A stretch of 64,000 nucleotides of DNA from CSP1-5 sp964348275 (GTDB lineage: Bacteria > Methylomirabilota > Methylomirabilia > Methylomirabilales > CSP1-5), in assembly GCA_964348275.1 (NCBI GenBank), contig CAYGBT010000012.1:6252-70251 (forward strand), read 5' to 3'. Shown in pieces: positions 7,443-16,544 of this stretch. Both the position numbers and the translations under genes were made by a program. The notes under the pieces are model-generated. The model made no database searches. It worked only from the letters and a program-made list of their open reading frames with translations, and was not told the origin of the DNA. Each line of letters opens with the position of its first letter. Within the stretch, counting starts at the first letter, position 1.

Positions 7443-8420
7443 CTATGCAGGCGTCTCCCCCGATCTGCCTGCCGGATGGGGTGGGACGAATCCCCGCACA
7501 CCTGCACGGCTCCGAGTCACCAACAGACGATAGACGCGCAGAGTTAAGACAAGGCAGGTGGCCAGCATGAGCGCTCCGATGGCAACGTGCGTGGTGCTGA
7601 GCACCACCAGGCTCAGGGAGTCTGAAGTCCCTTCAAGAGTAGTAAGCTTGCCTAAGTAGGATCCGAGCCCCAGTCCGAGTTGCAGAACGAGCAATCCGCC
7701 CAGAAGAATGACGGGCTGTACGAGTCTTGGTTGATCTGCATGCCCCCTCATGATCACAACTGCCAGAAAGAAGACTTGGATGCTTACCAGGACCGCGAAC
7801 AAGAGATGTGCACCAAGCGCGAGGCCCGTGTGTCTCAACACTGCCCCAGCAATCAGCTGCACATAAATGACACCTGTCGTAAGGAGGGAAAGGGATCGTA
7901 ATCGCCCGGCATCAGCCACCTGGATCGTCTCTGGGGCTTCGTTCCCTTCCCGCGATGTAAAGAACGCCAGGCTCACCGCCAGCGCGAAGAAGGCCTGCGC
8001 GAGGGCCGCATGGACGATGGCAAGTGTTTGTTCAAGGAAGACGACCCGGAGACCCCCGAGGATCCCTTGCACGATCACTACACCGAGGGCCATGATCCCG
8101 AGCCAGCGGAGCCATTCTCGCGGCTCTGAAACCCAAAGCCACAGCGCCAGCATCAACGTCAGGAGACCGACGCTCGCCCCGATCAGCCGATGACTGTGTT
8201 CGACCAAAATGCCCCCAACCATTTTCGACCAAGGAAAAAGGAACATGTTATACCCAAATGTCGTCGGCCAATCGGGCACCGCAAGCCCTGCGCCCGTGCT
8301 GGTCACGAGGCCGCCGACCAGGATTAACACGAACGTTGCCCCAGCGGTCGATAGCGCAAACCGGTGAAGCCACATGTTCCCTCGGCGACGAATCGGGAAG
8401 GATTGATACCGTTCGGACAT
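7443..8420 (-). CDS. ctaA: Haem A synthase
   Basis: The 325-residue product has eight membrane helices in two four-helix halves. It oxidises the haem O methyl group to the formyl of haem A. Visible family motifs include Val-Thr-Ser-Thr-Gly-Ala-Gly-Leu-Ala-Val-Pro-Asp-Trp-Pro, Glu-His-Ser-His-Arg-Leu-Ile-Gly, Gln-Gly-Ile-Leu-Gly-Gly-Leu-Arg-Val and Ile-Val-His-Ala. His residues in helices 2, 4, 6 and 8 are the expected haem ligands. ATG at 8420 lies just after the COX1 stop, preceded by GAGGACA; the in-frame TTG at 8435 overlaps COX1. The gene predicts an aa3- or caa3-type oxidase. Confidence 0.92.
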   Translation of the reverse strand: MSERYQSFPIRRRGNMWLHRFALSTAGATFVLILVGGLVTSTGAGLAVPDWPTTFGYNMFLFPWSKMVGGILVEHSHRLIGASVGLLTLMLALWLWVSEPREWLRWLGIMALGVVIVQGILGGLRVVFLEQTLAIVHAALAQAFFALAVSLAFFTSREGNEAPETIQVADAGRLRSLSLLTTGVIYVQLIAGAVLRHTGLALGAHLLFAVLVSIQVFFLAVVIMRGHADQPRLVQPVILLGGLLVLQLGLGLGSYLGKLTTLEGTSDSLSLVVLSTTHVAIGALMLATCLVLTLRVYRLLVTRSRAGVRGFVPPHPAGRSGETPA

Positions 8421-8431
8421 GCGGTCTGTCC

Positions 8432-10186
8432 TCAATGCGTTGCCGGGGCGGGCACGGCACGGGGCGAATTCTGCGGCAGATAGTCCTCAGCCACCTCGGG
8501 CACGCTGTACTCGTACGGACCGTGGTACACGACCGGGAGCTTCTCTCCCCAGTTGCCGTGCGGCGGCGGCGAGGGTGCACTCCACTCCAGTGTATTCGCC
8601 TGCCACGGGTTCTTTTCTGCCTTTTCTCCGGCAAAAAGGCTCCAGAAGAAATTGATGAGGAACGGGATCTGGGACAGGGCAAGTATAAACGCGCTCACGC
8701 TAATAAAGACATTGATCGGTTGAAGCGGTTGTAGGAACTCATATTGCATCGGGTTCCAGATCCGCCGCATGTGTCCGCCGACGCCGAGAAAGTGCATCGG
8801 GAAGAAGACACAATTGAAAGCAACAAACGTCAGGAAGAAGTGGATCTTCCCCAGCTTTTCGCTCATCATTCGGCCAAACATCTTGGGAAACCAGTAATAG
8901 ACGGCCGCGAACAGGCCGAAGACGATGCCCGCCACAACGTAGTGGAAGTGTGCCACGATGTAGTACGTATCGTGGATGAAGATGTCGACCGGCGTCGAAG
9001 CCATAAAGATGCCGCTGAGTCCCCCGATTACAAAGATCGAGACGAACGCCAAGGCGTGGAGCATCGGCGTGGTGAACCGGATCGAGCCGCCCCACAGCGT
9101 CCCGAGCCAATTGAAGGTCTTGATGGCCGACGGCACCGCGATCACCATGGTCGAGGTCATGAAAGCCGTCCCCAATACCGGGTTCATTCCGCTCAAAAAC
9201 ATGTGATGACCCCAGACGATCCAGCTCAGAAAAGCGATGGCGCTCATGGAGAGGGCCATCGCACGATAGCCGAAGATCGGCTTGCGGGAAAAGGTCGAGA
9301 GGACGTCCGAGGTCACCCCCATCGCAGGAAGAACCAGAACGTAGACCTCCGGATGACCGAAGAACCAGAACAGGTGTTGCCACAACAAGGGCTCACCGCC
9401 GCCCTCGGTAAGGAAGAAGTGCGTCCCGGCCATGCGGTCGAACAAGAGCATGGCGAGAGCCGAGGTAAATACCGGCAACGCCAGCAGGAGCAGGACCGCG
9501 GTGATGAAGAGTGACCAGATGACCAGTGGCAGGCGAAACCAGGTCATCCCCGGGGCTCGCATATTGACCACAGTGGTAATGTAGTTGATCGAGCCCATCA
9601 GTGAGGAGATGCCGAGGATAATCAGGCTGATGCACCAGAGGTTCTGCCCCCAGTTCACGCCAGTGTAGATCGGCTTGGCGGTCAGGGGTGCGTACGACGT
9701 CCAGCCCCCGGCCGCGTGTCCTCCGGGGACGAAGAACCCCGCCAGCATCACCACACCGGCCACCGCGCCGACCCAGAAGGAGAGCATGTTGAGGACCGGG
9801 AAAGCCATGTCCCGGGCCCCGATCATGAGGGGGATCAAGAAGTTGCCAAAACAGCCGATCATGATCGGCATGACCGCAAAGAAGATCATGATCGTGGCGT
9901 GCATGGTGAAGAGGGAATTATAAGTCTCCGGCGGGACGATTCCCTCGAATAGGAAGGGTTCCGGCACCCAACTGAGTCCCGGCACCGGTGTCTCGGGCCA
10001 GCCGAGCTGCCAGCGCATCAACATGGCGAGCAGGCCGCCCACCACCAACATGAAGAGGCCAAGGAAGAGGAACTGCCTCCCGATCATTTTGTGGTCGGTG
10101 GAGAAGATATACGTGCGCCAGAAGCCCAGCTCCTCGTGATGGGCATGTGCCGCATGCGTGGCACGAGCTGCTACCGGTTCAGCCAT
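8432..10186 (-). CDS. ctaD: Cytochrome c oxidase subunit I
   Basis: This 584-residue catalytic subunit carries haem a, haem a3 and CuB. Visible motifs: Met-His-Ala-Thr-Ile-Met-Ile-Phe-Phe (low-spin haem ligand His), Phe-Gly-His-Pro-Glu-Val-Tyr (CuB His and the His-Tyr crosslink, A-type), His-His-Met-Phe-Leu-Ser-Gly (CuB His pair), and His-Asp-Thr-Tyr-Tyr-Ile-Val-Ala-His-Phe-His-Tyr with both remaining haem ligands. The length is normal. The C-terminus has a Pro-rich tail after the last helix. ATG at 10186 follows GGAAGG. It reduces O2 to water and pumps protons across the inner membrane. Confidence 0.96.
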   Translation of the reverse strand: MAEPVAARATHAAHAHHEELGFWRTYIFSTDHKMIGRQFLFLGLFMLVVGGLLAMLMRWQLGWPETPVPGLSWVPEPFLFEGIVPPETYNSLFTMHATIMIFFAVMPIMIGCFGNFLIPLMIGARDMAFPVLNMLSFWVGAVAGVVMLAGFFVPGGHAAGGWTSYAPLTAKPIYTGVNWGQNLWCISLIILGISSLMGSINYITTVVNMRAPGMTWFRLPLVIWSLFITAVLLLLALPVFTSALAMLLFDRMAGTHFFLTEGGGEPLLWQHLFWFFGHPEVYVLVLPAMGVTSDVLSTFSRKPIFGYRAMALSMSAIAFLSWIVWGHHMFLSGMNPVLGTAFMTSTMVIAVPSAIKTFNWLGTLWGGSIRFTTPMLHALAFVSIFVIGGLSGIFMASTPVDIFIHDTYYIVAHFHYVVAGIVFGLFAAVYYWFPKMFGRMMSEKLGKIHFFLTFVAFNCVFFPMHFLGVGGHMRRIWNPMQYEFLQPLQPINVFISVSAFILALSQIPFLINFFWSLFAGEKAEKNPWQANTLEWSAPSPPPHGNWGEKLPVVYHGPYEYSVPEVAEDYLPQNSPRAVPAPATH

Positions 10187-10273
10187 TATTCACCTTCCCT
10201 TTGACAGTTCCCTGACGGATCAGCTCAAGAAGACGAGACCAGACCCTTCAAAGCCGGGCCCACCAACGCCAGG

Positions 10274-10942
10274 TCACGACGAAGGCCATTGCTCCTTCAC
10301 CCACTTCTCGTAGTCCTCGGCGGAGTGCACGGTGAGATGGCCGAGCATCCCGGAATGCCCAAATCCGCACAGTTCAGCGCAGGGGATCTCGTACACGCCG
10401 GGCTTGGTCGCTTCAAACCAGCCTTGGATCGTGCGCCCCGGCACGGCATCCTGTTTGAGCCGAAGATTGGGGACAAAAAAGCTATGGATGACGTCTTTCG
10501 AGGTGAGAAAGACTTGGACCACCCGGTTGACCGGAACGTGCATCTCGTTGTCCAGTTGTAAATCATCCGCCGTGTCGAACTTCCCGTCCGGCCCGGGATA
10601 GAGAATCTCCCAGTTAAACTGCTTGCCAGTGATGCGGACCTGAATATTACTGGGCGGGACCTGTTGCTTGATTCGCCCCCACAGTGGCTTGCTCATAAAG
10701 GCGAACACGACAAATATGACGGCAGTGATACTAGTCCAGGTGAGCTCGAGCACGGTATTGCCATGGAGGTAGGTCGCACGACGGCCCTCGCGGTGCCGGT
10801 ACATGAACAGAAAGGCTAGCATCGCTGCCGCCACCAGGAAGAATGCTGCCGCAGTGATGTAATAGATCACGTAAAAGAGAAAGTCGATCTCCCCCCCGTA
10901 GCTCGAGACGTTCTCCGGGAGCCACCGTAACATATCTAACAT
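10274..10942 (-). CDS. ctaC: Cytochrome c oxidase subunit II
   Basis: The 222-residue protein has two N-terminal membrane helices and a periplasmic cupredoxin domain with the CuA site: Cys-Ala-Glu-Leu-Cys-Gly-Phe-Gly-His-Ser-Gly-Met near residue 190 plus an upstream His in Val-Ile-His-Ser-Phe. Trp-Glu-Ile-Leu-Tyr-Pro-Gly precedes the domain. No C-terminal cytochrome c domain is present, so this is an aa3-type rather than a fused caa3 subunit. It takes electrons from cytochrome c and passes them to COX1. It is the first gene of the oxidase operon. GGAG precedes the ATG by eight bases. Confidence 0.94.
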   Translation of the reverse strand: MLDMLRWLPENVSSYGGEIDFLFYVIYYITAAAFFLVAAAMLAFLFMYRHREGRRATYLHGNTVLELTWTSITAVIFVVFAFMSKPLWGRIKQQVPPSNIQVRITGKQFNWEILYPGPDGKFDTADDLQLDNEMHVPVNRVVQVFLTSKDVIHSFFVPNLRLKQDAVPGRTIQGWFEATKPGVYEIPCAELCGFGHSGMLGHLTVHSAEDYEKWVKEQWPSS

Positions 10943-11179
10943 AGGGATTTCTCCGTCCTGCTCATCACGTGGTCCTTGGAGCTATTTCTAGACAAAGAAA
11001 ATACCGTGCGCACAAAGGAGACACACGGCGTCAGCAACGCGGCTACCTGCTTACTTCGCTCAACCCGAAGCGACAGGCCTTACGAGGTGCAGGATCGGAC
11101 AATCCCTCGAACTGATCCCGACTCGCTCAAAGACCGATCCAGATCATAATTGGGGATGACCCGGACTGTCAAGCTTTAT

Positions 11180-11310
11180 GATTGTGAGCAGTCAGCCGCG
11201 AGATAGCTGGGCAGGCTAGCAAGTTGGATCGCTCAAACGCTAGAAGGCTAAAATGCATCAGGTCTTCTGGCGTCCTAGCATGCTAGCCTGTATTGCTGAT
11301 CAGTCGTCGG
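11180..11310. repeat. Period-7 repeat array 3
   Basis: Degenerate 7-base units related to AGGCTAGC and AACGCTAG run through 11205-11260. Complementary-looking units (CCTAGCA, TGCTAGCCTG) follow at 11272-11290, so the ends can pair. It is more decayed than the other arrays in the window. Confidence 0.5.
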
Positions 11311-11320
11311 TTATCGATCT

Positions 11321-11365
11321 GGACCCCCTCTCGTGCGGGCAAGGTTGCGCGGATGAGAGGGGTCC
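11321..11365 (-). terminator. Stem-loop after the bc-complex operon
   Basis: GGACCCCCTCTC at 11321-11332 pairs with GAGAGGGGTCC at 11355-11365, an 11-bp stem with one bulged C and a 22-base loop. It lies 33 bases beyond the stop of the last gene of the bc operon. No T-run follows on the minus strand, so it may be a processing or Rho-related end rather than a classical intrinsic terminator. Confidence 0.5.
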
Positions 11366-11397
11366 GGTAACGGCGACACGGAATCCGGTTCCCGTGA

Positions 11398-12099
11398 CTA
11401 TTTCTTGAGCTCGAAAGCGACAGACGCCGTTTTGCCCGCCTCTACCGTCACCTCCTGCTTCGTCGTCCCGAGGGTCTCGTGCCAGAGCTCGAGGGTGTAC
11501 TTCCCGGGCGGGACATTCTCGATCTTGAAGTTACCTTTCTCGTCGGTGACACCCACGTAAGGATGATCCGACACCACGACCCACCCCGCCATCCACGGAT
11601 GGGCGTCACAGGTGATCTTGATGGTCTCGCCCTTCTTAAATTCTACCGCCATCTTTTTCCGGAAGCCGGGCTGCGCCCGATTGATGGCAGGATTTGCCTT
11701 GCTGTAGCTGTGGAAGTTGTGCAGGATGCGGTCACTGTTCAGGACCGTGAGCTTCCCGGGGGGTGTGACGACGACGTGAGGGCGAAACACGCAACCCTTT
11801 TGATCCAGGGTCGCCCCTTTGCCGTCCCACTTCCCCGTGGCCCCCTCTACCGAGACTACGGCCCACTGAACCCCGTTCGTCCCCTTATCCACGACGAGGC
11901 TCTCGTCGAAAATGGGGGCCTTCCCGCAAACCTCCTTGTCCTTGGTGGGGGGAACCTCCTTTGGGGAGGGTGGCGTTCCGGCAAATTTCACCACGCCACC
12001 AATCGTTCCTCCCGCGGCGGTGGCGACGGGAACGCTCGCCAGCGCACTCAGCCCGAGAACGAAACTTGCGATCACAAAGATGGTCATACCCTTTCGCAT
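11398..12099 (-). CDS. Secreted cupredoxin-like protein with carboxypeptidase-regulatory domain
   Basis: The 233-residue protein has a clear signal peptide (about residues 1-29, ending Ala-Thr-Ala-Ala). Residues 30-175 look like a plastocyanin-type fold with a possible type 1 copper site: His127 or His130 in Leu-His-Asn-Phe-His, then Cys164, His167 and Met170 in Cys-Asp-Ala-His-Pro-Trp-Met. Residues 178-233 form a beta-sandwich of the carboxypeptidase regulatory-like kind (Gly-x-Phe-x-Ile-x-x-Val-Pro-Pro-Gly-Lys-Tyr). It follows the octahaem cytochrome gene by 22 bases, so a role in periplasmic electron transfer from the bc complex is plausible. Copper binding is inferred from ligand spacing. 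Confidence 0.8.
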   Translation of the reverse strand: MRKGMTIFVIASFVLGLSALASVPVATAAGGTIGGVVKFAGTPPSPKEVPPTKDKEVCGKAPIFDESLVVDKGTNGVQWAVVSVEGATGKWDGKGATLDQKGCVFRPHVVVTPPGKLTVLNSDRILHNFHSYSKANPAINRAQPGFRKKMAVEFKKGETIKITCDAHPWMAGWVVVSDHPYVGVTDEKGNFKIENVPPGKYTLELWHETLGTTKQEVTVEAGKTASVAFELKK

Positions 12100-12121
12100 G
12101 GCATCTACCCCCCTCTGTTTT

Positions 12122-14836
12122 TCACTGCGGCCCGAGACTTAACAGATACTCCCGCAAAGCCAGAATCTGCCTCTGCTCATCCCCTCCCAGGATCTCGTCC
12201 GGCCCGGAAAACTCGTCCAGGAAGTAGCTCGGCATCTTCGTTCCGGGCTGAACCTTCTGAGGGTCCTTCAGCCACGTCACAATCCACCCCGGCCTCAGAC
12301 GTCGGTACGCCAAGGCAAAATCGGGCGCCCACCCCTCTGGCGGGCCTTCCGGCTTCTTGAGCCCTTGCATGTGACAGCTCCCGCACGCGAAGTACTCTTG
12401 CGAGGCCAGGGCCCTGCCGGCCTCCACCAACTCCGGCTTCAGCTCCTCGGCCGGCGGCACGAACTCATAGGGAACCTTGAGCCCCGCCAGGGAAACGAAG
12501 TAGCTCGCCAGATCCGCCATTTCGCTTTCAATGAGGTCGAATGTCGGCATCCGTATCTGCAACCAGGGCCGGATGGGAGTCGGCCGATTGAGGAACTCGA
12601 AGAGCCACTCGGCCTGGACCTTTTCCCCTTCGCTCAAGCTTCCCTCCGTTAAGACGAGGGGAGGGGGTGCTTCATTCAAGCGCCCCTCATATCGGATCCG
12701 GACATCTCCCCCTCTCCCCTCGATAATGTGGCATCCGACGCAGTTATACCCGCGGACCAGGCGGCGACCCCTCGCAATGGCCTTCCGCTCCGCGGTTTCC
12801 TCTTCACGAAATCGGTTGGGAACATTAGCATCGGTGAAGCCTTTCAGCAGCACCCGGAGGGTCTTCACTTCCTCGTCGGAGAATCGGAAGTTGGGCATGC
12901 GCAACTGCTCTCGATCGGTCCGATAAATCTGCGGATCCTTCATCTTCCAGAACGTCCAGTCCTCCCAGGTGTGATGGACCTCGACCGCATCCCCAAAAGA
13001 GAGCTGCAACAGCCGTTTGTGCCCGAAATTGCTGATCTCCGGTGCAATCTGCTTGGTGGTCTCAAATCCCCGAATCTTATGACACCCGAAGCAGCCCCTG
13101 AGCCTGATGAGTTTCTCCCCCTCTTCGATCCGTTCCTTCTGTTTGAGCCCCTCCAAAAGGGCCGGCGGCATCCCCTGTTGCTCCCCGAGGGTCATCAGGA
13201 AGGCGGTCAGGGCGCTGGCCTCTTCGTCGGTAAGTCGAAGGCTTGGCATCGGCGTCCCAGGCCGGATGGCACTCGGATTTTTTAGCCAGCGGAAGATCCA
13301 TTCCGGATCCTTGATCTTGGTAGCCACATTGCTGAGATCCGGTGCAAAGTCTCGACCGATCAGCTTGCCAAGTGCAGTTCGGGTGACCTTCTCTTCATAG
13401 AGCGAGCGAATGGCGTGGCAGCCAAGGCAGCCGACCCGTTCATAGATCTCCCTCCCCGTTTCCGGAGAGGCATCGGGGTTAAAGCGACCCGGCCCAGGCG
13501 GATCCGGTTCTGACTTGTCCAACAGATAGGCCGCGATGGCGGTCGCGTGTTCCTTTGAAAGGCTAAAGTCCGGCATTCGGGTGTGGGGGAGATACGATTG
13601 AGGACTTTGGATCCACTGAATGAGCCACGCCGGTTCCACCTTATTCCCGACCCGCGTGAGATCCGGGCCCACCTTGGGCAGCCCTATAAAGCCCTCGGCC
13701 GGATGGCACCCATGGCATCCTAGGATCTCGAACATTGTGATCCCCTTGGTCAGGGTGGGGGCCAAGTCAACCCACTCTACCTTGGCGTCCTCGCCTTTCT
13801 TTACAGGGGTGATGAACTCGGACCGTTCCAGGTGGCATTTGCGGCAGGAAGACTGCACGAGCTCGCCCCGGAGGAGCGGGAAATCCCACAGGATGTGGGA
13901 ACTGCCTCCGTATTCCTTGCCAAAGCCGTGCGGCGTATCAGGAATCCGACCGTCCACGAGGGTCTCGTAATCGAGGGCCGTCCCCTGACCTTCATGGCAG
14001 ATGGAACAGCCATACTGACTCACGGGATGTTTCCCCAGTATGGCTTCGCGCTTTGGATGGGTCTGAAAGGGCGGCGGGGCGTTCTCGAAGCCCGCCCGGT
14101 CAATTCCCAGATGGCACGTCTGGCACCGGTCGACCCGGAGCGTGAAGACGTCGAACTCATTTTTGTCGATGCCCTCCACCACCACCTGCTTCACTTCCAA
14201 GGGCCGGGTCTCGATCCCCTCCAGCCGCCGTTCCAGGCGCAATACCTCCGTGCTAATTTCCTTGGCCCTGTCCCGAATCTCTTGGATGCGCCGGTCGAAT
14301 GCCTTCACCCGCTTGTTCGCCTTGTCCAGGGAGATCTTGGCGGCGTTCACCTGCGGTTCGAGCTCACGCTCTTGCTCCTGCAGGCGTTTTACCTCGGCCA
14401 GCTCGTCGCTGTAATCCTTTCCCTCGTGCTTCGCCTTGTCCCGCCAGTAGAATGCCTCGTCCAACTCGCTCCGGGTAAATCGGAGTTCCTGATTGATGTC
14501 CGCATACGCCGCTTTCTGTCGGGTGACGTCCCGGACGGCCGCCCGATAATCGGGACCCTTTTTGGCCTCCTCGGCCCATCGCATCTCTTCTCGCAACGTC
14601 TGGAGTTTTTCTTGAATCTCGGGCTGATTGAGCCGCGCCCGGGCCTGTTCCAGCTCCTTCTGAACCGTCTGGTATTCGAACTGATTGAAATCGATCTGGT
14701 ATTGGATCCAGGGCCGACGCGAGACCGCTTCATCCCACAGGGCCCACACGGTCGTTCCGACCAAGATCATGCTCGAGACAAAGAAGATCATCCGGAGGGA
14801 TCGCCGTTCGTCTGGGACAAACTTCCGCCGCGGCAT
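12122..14836 (-). CDS. Octahaem c-type cytochrome with N-terminal coiled coil, bc-complex partner
   Basis: The 904-residue protein has one N-terminal membrane helix (about residues 16-33). A long, highly charged coiled coil (about 55-220) follows, rich in Glu, Lys, Arg and Gln heptads. Eight Cys-x-x-Cys-His haem-binding motifs lie at about residues 238, 277, 331, 374, 470, 582, 699 and 818. Distal Met candidates occur in repeated Met-Pro-x-Phe/Leu segments typical of class I cytochrome c folds. It is the fourth gene of the bc operon and directly follows the cytochrome b C-terminal subunit. It most likely replaces cytochrome c1 in carrying electrons from the Rieske protein to periplasmic acceptors or the oxidase. 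GGAG precedes the ATG. Confidence 0.88.
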   Translation of the reverse strand: MPRRKFVPDERRSLRMIFFVSSMILVGTTVWALWDEAVSRRPWIQYQIDFNQFEYQTVQKELEQARARLNQPEIQEKLQTLREEMRWAEEAKKGPDYRAAVRDVTRQKAAYADINQELRFTRSELDEAFYWRDKAKHEGKDYSDELAEVKRLQEQERELEPQVNAAKISLDKANKRVKAFDRRIQEIRDRAKEISTEVLRLERRLEGIETRPLEVKQVVVEGIDKNEFDVFTLRVDRCQTCHLGIDRAGFENAPPPFQTHPKREAILGKHPVSQYGCSICHEGQGTALDYETLVDGRIPDTPHGFGKEYGGSSHILWDFPLLRGELVQSSCRKCHLERSEFITPVKKGEDAKVEWVDLAPTLTKGITMFEILGCHGCHPAEGFIGLPKVGPDLTRVGNKVEPAWLIQWIQSPQSYLPHTRMPDFSLSKEHATAIAAYLLDKSEPDPPGPGRFNPDASPETGREIYERVGCLGCHAIRSLYEEKVTRTALGKLIGRDFAPDLSNVATKIKDPEWIFRWLKNPSAIRPGTPMPSLRLTDEEASALTAFLMTLGEQQGMPPALLEGLKQKERIEEGEKLIRLRGCFGCHKIRGFETTKQIAPEISNFGHKRLLQLSFGDAVEVHHTWEDWTFWKMKDPQIYRTDREQLRMPNFRFSDEEVKTLRVLLKGFTDANVPNRFREEETAERKAIARGRRLVRGYNCVGCHIIEGRGGDVRIRYEGRLNEAPPPLVLTEGSLSEGEKVQAEWLFEFLNRPTPIRPWLQIRMPTFDLIESEMADLASYFVSLAGLKVPYEFVPPAEELKPELVEAGRALASQEYFACGSCHMQGLKKPEGPPEGWAPDFALAYRRLRPGWIVTWLKDPQKVQPGTKMPSYFLDEFSGPDEILGGDEQRQILALREYLLSLGPQ

Positions 14837-14879
14837 TGTTACGTTACTCCGTGTGTGGCGTAATGAGGGAATCGCTCGG

Positions 14880-15749
14880 TCAGACGTTGAACCAGGGCGT
14901 GACCCAGAGGTACTTAATATTGAACGCGATGCGTAAAAACATCTTGATCGGCAATCCCAGCATCGTCACGAAGAGGAAAGCGACGATCCCGTAGCGAATG
15001 GGTCCCAGCTCTTGCAACACGGGACTCGTCTTGTGCTTCCAGAACCAGAAAGCCACGGGCAGCCCAACCATGTAGAGGGTCACCACCACCAGTCCCACCA
15101 GCTCCACACCAAAGATCTTCGGATTTCCCAGATAATAAAACGGTCCCCAGTACGGCAGATCGACATTCGTGAGGGCAATCACCTTGTGCGGGTCCCATAC
15201 CTCCCACGGCCAGAAGAGGTTCCAGCCCGGGCCCCTCAGAAAGACCCCCGTTACGATCAGACTCACCCAAAGGACGAGGAACCCGAACAGAAATGTGGTG
15301 ACCGCAAATTTCCGCTCTGCGAAGGTGTAATAGCCGTTTCCTTTTGGATTGATGTCGATATACGGGATCACCATGAGTCCGACGATAATCAGCGTAGGGA
15401 GCACCACCCCGGCGATCCAGGGGTCGAAGTAGACAAGCATCTCCTGCAGGCCTAGGAAGTACCAAGGGGCCTTGGACGGGTTGGGAGTGTTGGTGGGATT
15501 GGCCGGCTCCTCCATGGGGGCGTCGATGTAGATAGACCAAACCATGAGGAAGGCCATCACGATGACGGAGGCGACAAACTCTGACCGGACGAGATAGGGC
15601 CACGAGTGGATCTTATCCTCAATGGGTTTAATCTTGGGCTTTGGAGGCGCTGCCTTGGCCTTCTCGGCCACCGCCGCCCGTCCAGGTCCCTCTGCCACTG
15701 TTGTCCACCCTCCCATATTGACGGGTGCAAGGGCGAGCCCCTGGCCCAT
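14880..15749 (-). CDS. Cytochrome b C-terminal subunit (b6f subunit IV-like)
   Basis: The 289-residue membrane protein has Pro-Trp-Tyr-Phe-Leu-Gly-Leu-Gln-Glu-Met-Leu near its first helices, the PEWY-region equivalent of b6f subunit IV, where the Qo site Glu lies. It has an N-terminal extension of about 50 residues rich in Ala, Lys and Pro. Two or three further helices beyond the standard three are present. ATG at 15749 lies one base after the stop of the cytochrome b gene, so the pair is coupled. It completes the quinol-oxidising site together with cytochrome b and the Rieske protein. Confidence 0.9.
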   Translation of the reverse strand: MGQGLALAPVNMGGWTTVAEGPGRAAVAEKAKAAPPKPKIKPIEDKIHSWPYLVRSEFVASVIVMAFLMVWSIYIDAPMEEPANPTNTPNPSKAPWYFLGLQEMLVYFDPWIAGVVLPTLIIVGLMVIPYIDINPKGNGYYTFAERKFAVTTFLFGFLVLWVSLIVTGVFLRGPGWNLFWPWEVWDPHKVIALTNVDLPYWGPFYYLGNPKIFGVELVGLVVVTLYMVGLPVAFWFWKHKTSPVLQELGPIRYGIVAFLFVTMLGLPIKMFLRIAFNIKYLWVTPWFNV

Positions 15750-15750
15750 G

Positions 15751-16524
15751 CTACAGGGGTCCCGAAATCCCTCCGTCCTTACGAATACGCCAGAAATGCA
15801 CAATCATCAGCACGCTGGCCAAGATGGGGAGAAAGATACAATGCAACACATAAAACCGGAGCAGCGTCGGAGGGCCCACGATCGTCCCCCCGAGAAGAAA
15901 CGCGCGGGCATCGTACCGGGGCGTCACGCCGACCAACTGGGCAAAGGGGCCTTCGTGACCCAACAGCGGCGTTGCTCGGGCCATGTTCGTCCCGACGGTG
16001 ACCGCCCAAATCGAGAGCTGGTCCCACGGAAGCAAATAGCCCGTGAAGGAGAGGAGCAGGGTGAGGGTGAGGAGAATCACCCCGATGACCCAGTTGAATT
16101 CCCGAGGAGATTTATAAGAACCGGTCATGAAAACGCGAAACATATGCAACCACACGGTGAGAACCATGCCGTGGGCCGCCCACCGATGCATGTTCCGGAC
16201 GAGCATGCCAAAAGGGACGTCAAACTGCAGATACTTCATGTCGGCATAGGCGTACTCCGCCACCGGCCGGTAATAGAACATCAGGACAACACCTGTCACC
16301 GTCAGAACTAAGAACAGGAGAAACGTGATCCCCCCCATACACCAGGTAAACCGGACGCGGATGGCGTGGCGCCTGATCTTGGGTGGGTGGAGATGCATCC
16401 AGACGTTGGACATGATTTGTAATGTCCGGTTCCGCGGGGTATCGGCATAATCATGGCGAAACATCGAGCGCCAGACCTGCGATTCCAAGATCGTCTTTTG
16501 CAAATCCTTCAGCCGCTTAATCAT
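15751..16524 (-). CDS. Cytochrome b (N-terminal, b6-like subunit of bc complex)
   Basis: This 257-residue protein has four membrane helices. Helix II holds Arg-Asn-Met-His-Arg-Trp-Ala-Ala-His-Gly-Met and helix IV holds Gly-Tyr-Leu-Leu-Pro-Trp-Asp-Gln, with the four His ligands for the two b haems (His in Met-His-Arg-Trp-Ala-Ala-His; His in Trp-Leu-His-Met-Phe-Arg; His in the last helix, Val-Leu-His-Cys-Ile-Phe-Leu-Pro). The N-terminus is a short amphipathic region. Split cytochrome b as in b6f complexes, rather than the fused mitochondrial form. It sits 20 bases downstream of the Rieske gene. Confidence 0.93.
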   Translation of the reverse strand: MIKRLKDLQKTILESQVWRSMFRHDYADTPRNRTLQIMSNVWMHLHPPKIRRHAIRVRFTWCMGGITFLLFLVLTVTGVVLMFYYRPVAEYAYADMKYLQFDVPFGMLVRNMHRWAAHGMVLTVWLHMFRVFMTGSYKSPREFNWVIGVILLTLTLLLSFTGYLLPWDQLSIWAVTVGTNMARATPLLGHEGPFAQLVGVTPRYDARAFLLGGTIVGPPTLLRFYVLHCIFLPILASVLMIVHFWRIRKDGGISGPL

Positions 16525-16544
16525 GTCTCTCTCCCGTGAGCCAT

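Larger units (their letters stand above)
10943..11397. other. Intergenic region upstream of the oxidase operon
   Basis: No gene is supported in these 455 bases. They hold the putative promoter region of the oxidase operon (not resolved to hexamers), a degenerate period-7 array at about 11180-11310, and a strong stem-loop at 11321-11365 near the end of the cupredoxin-like gene. Confidence 0.6.
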
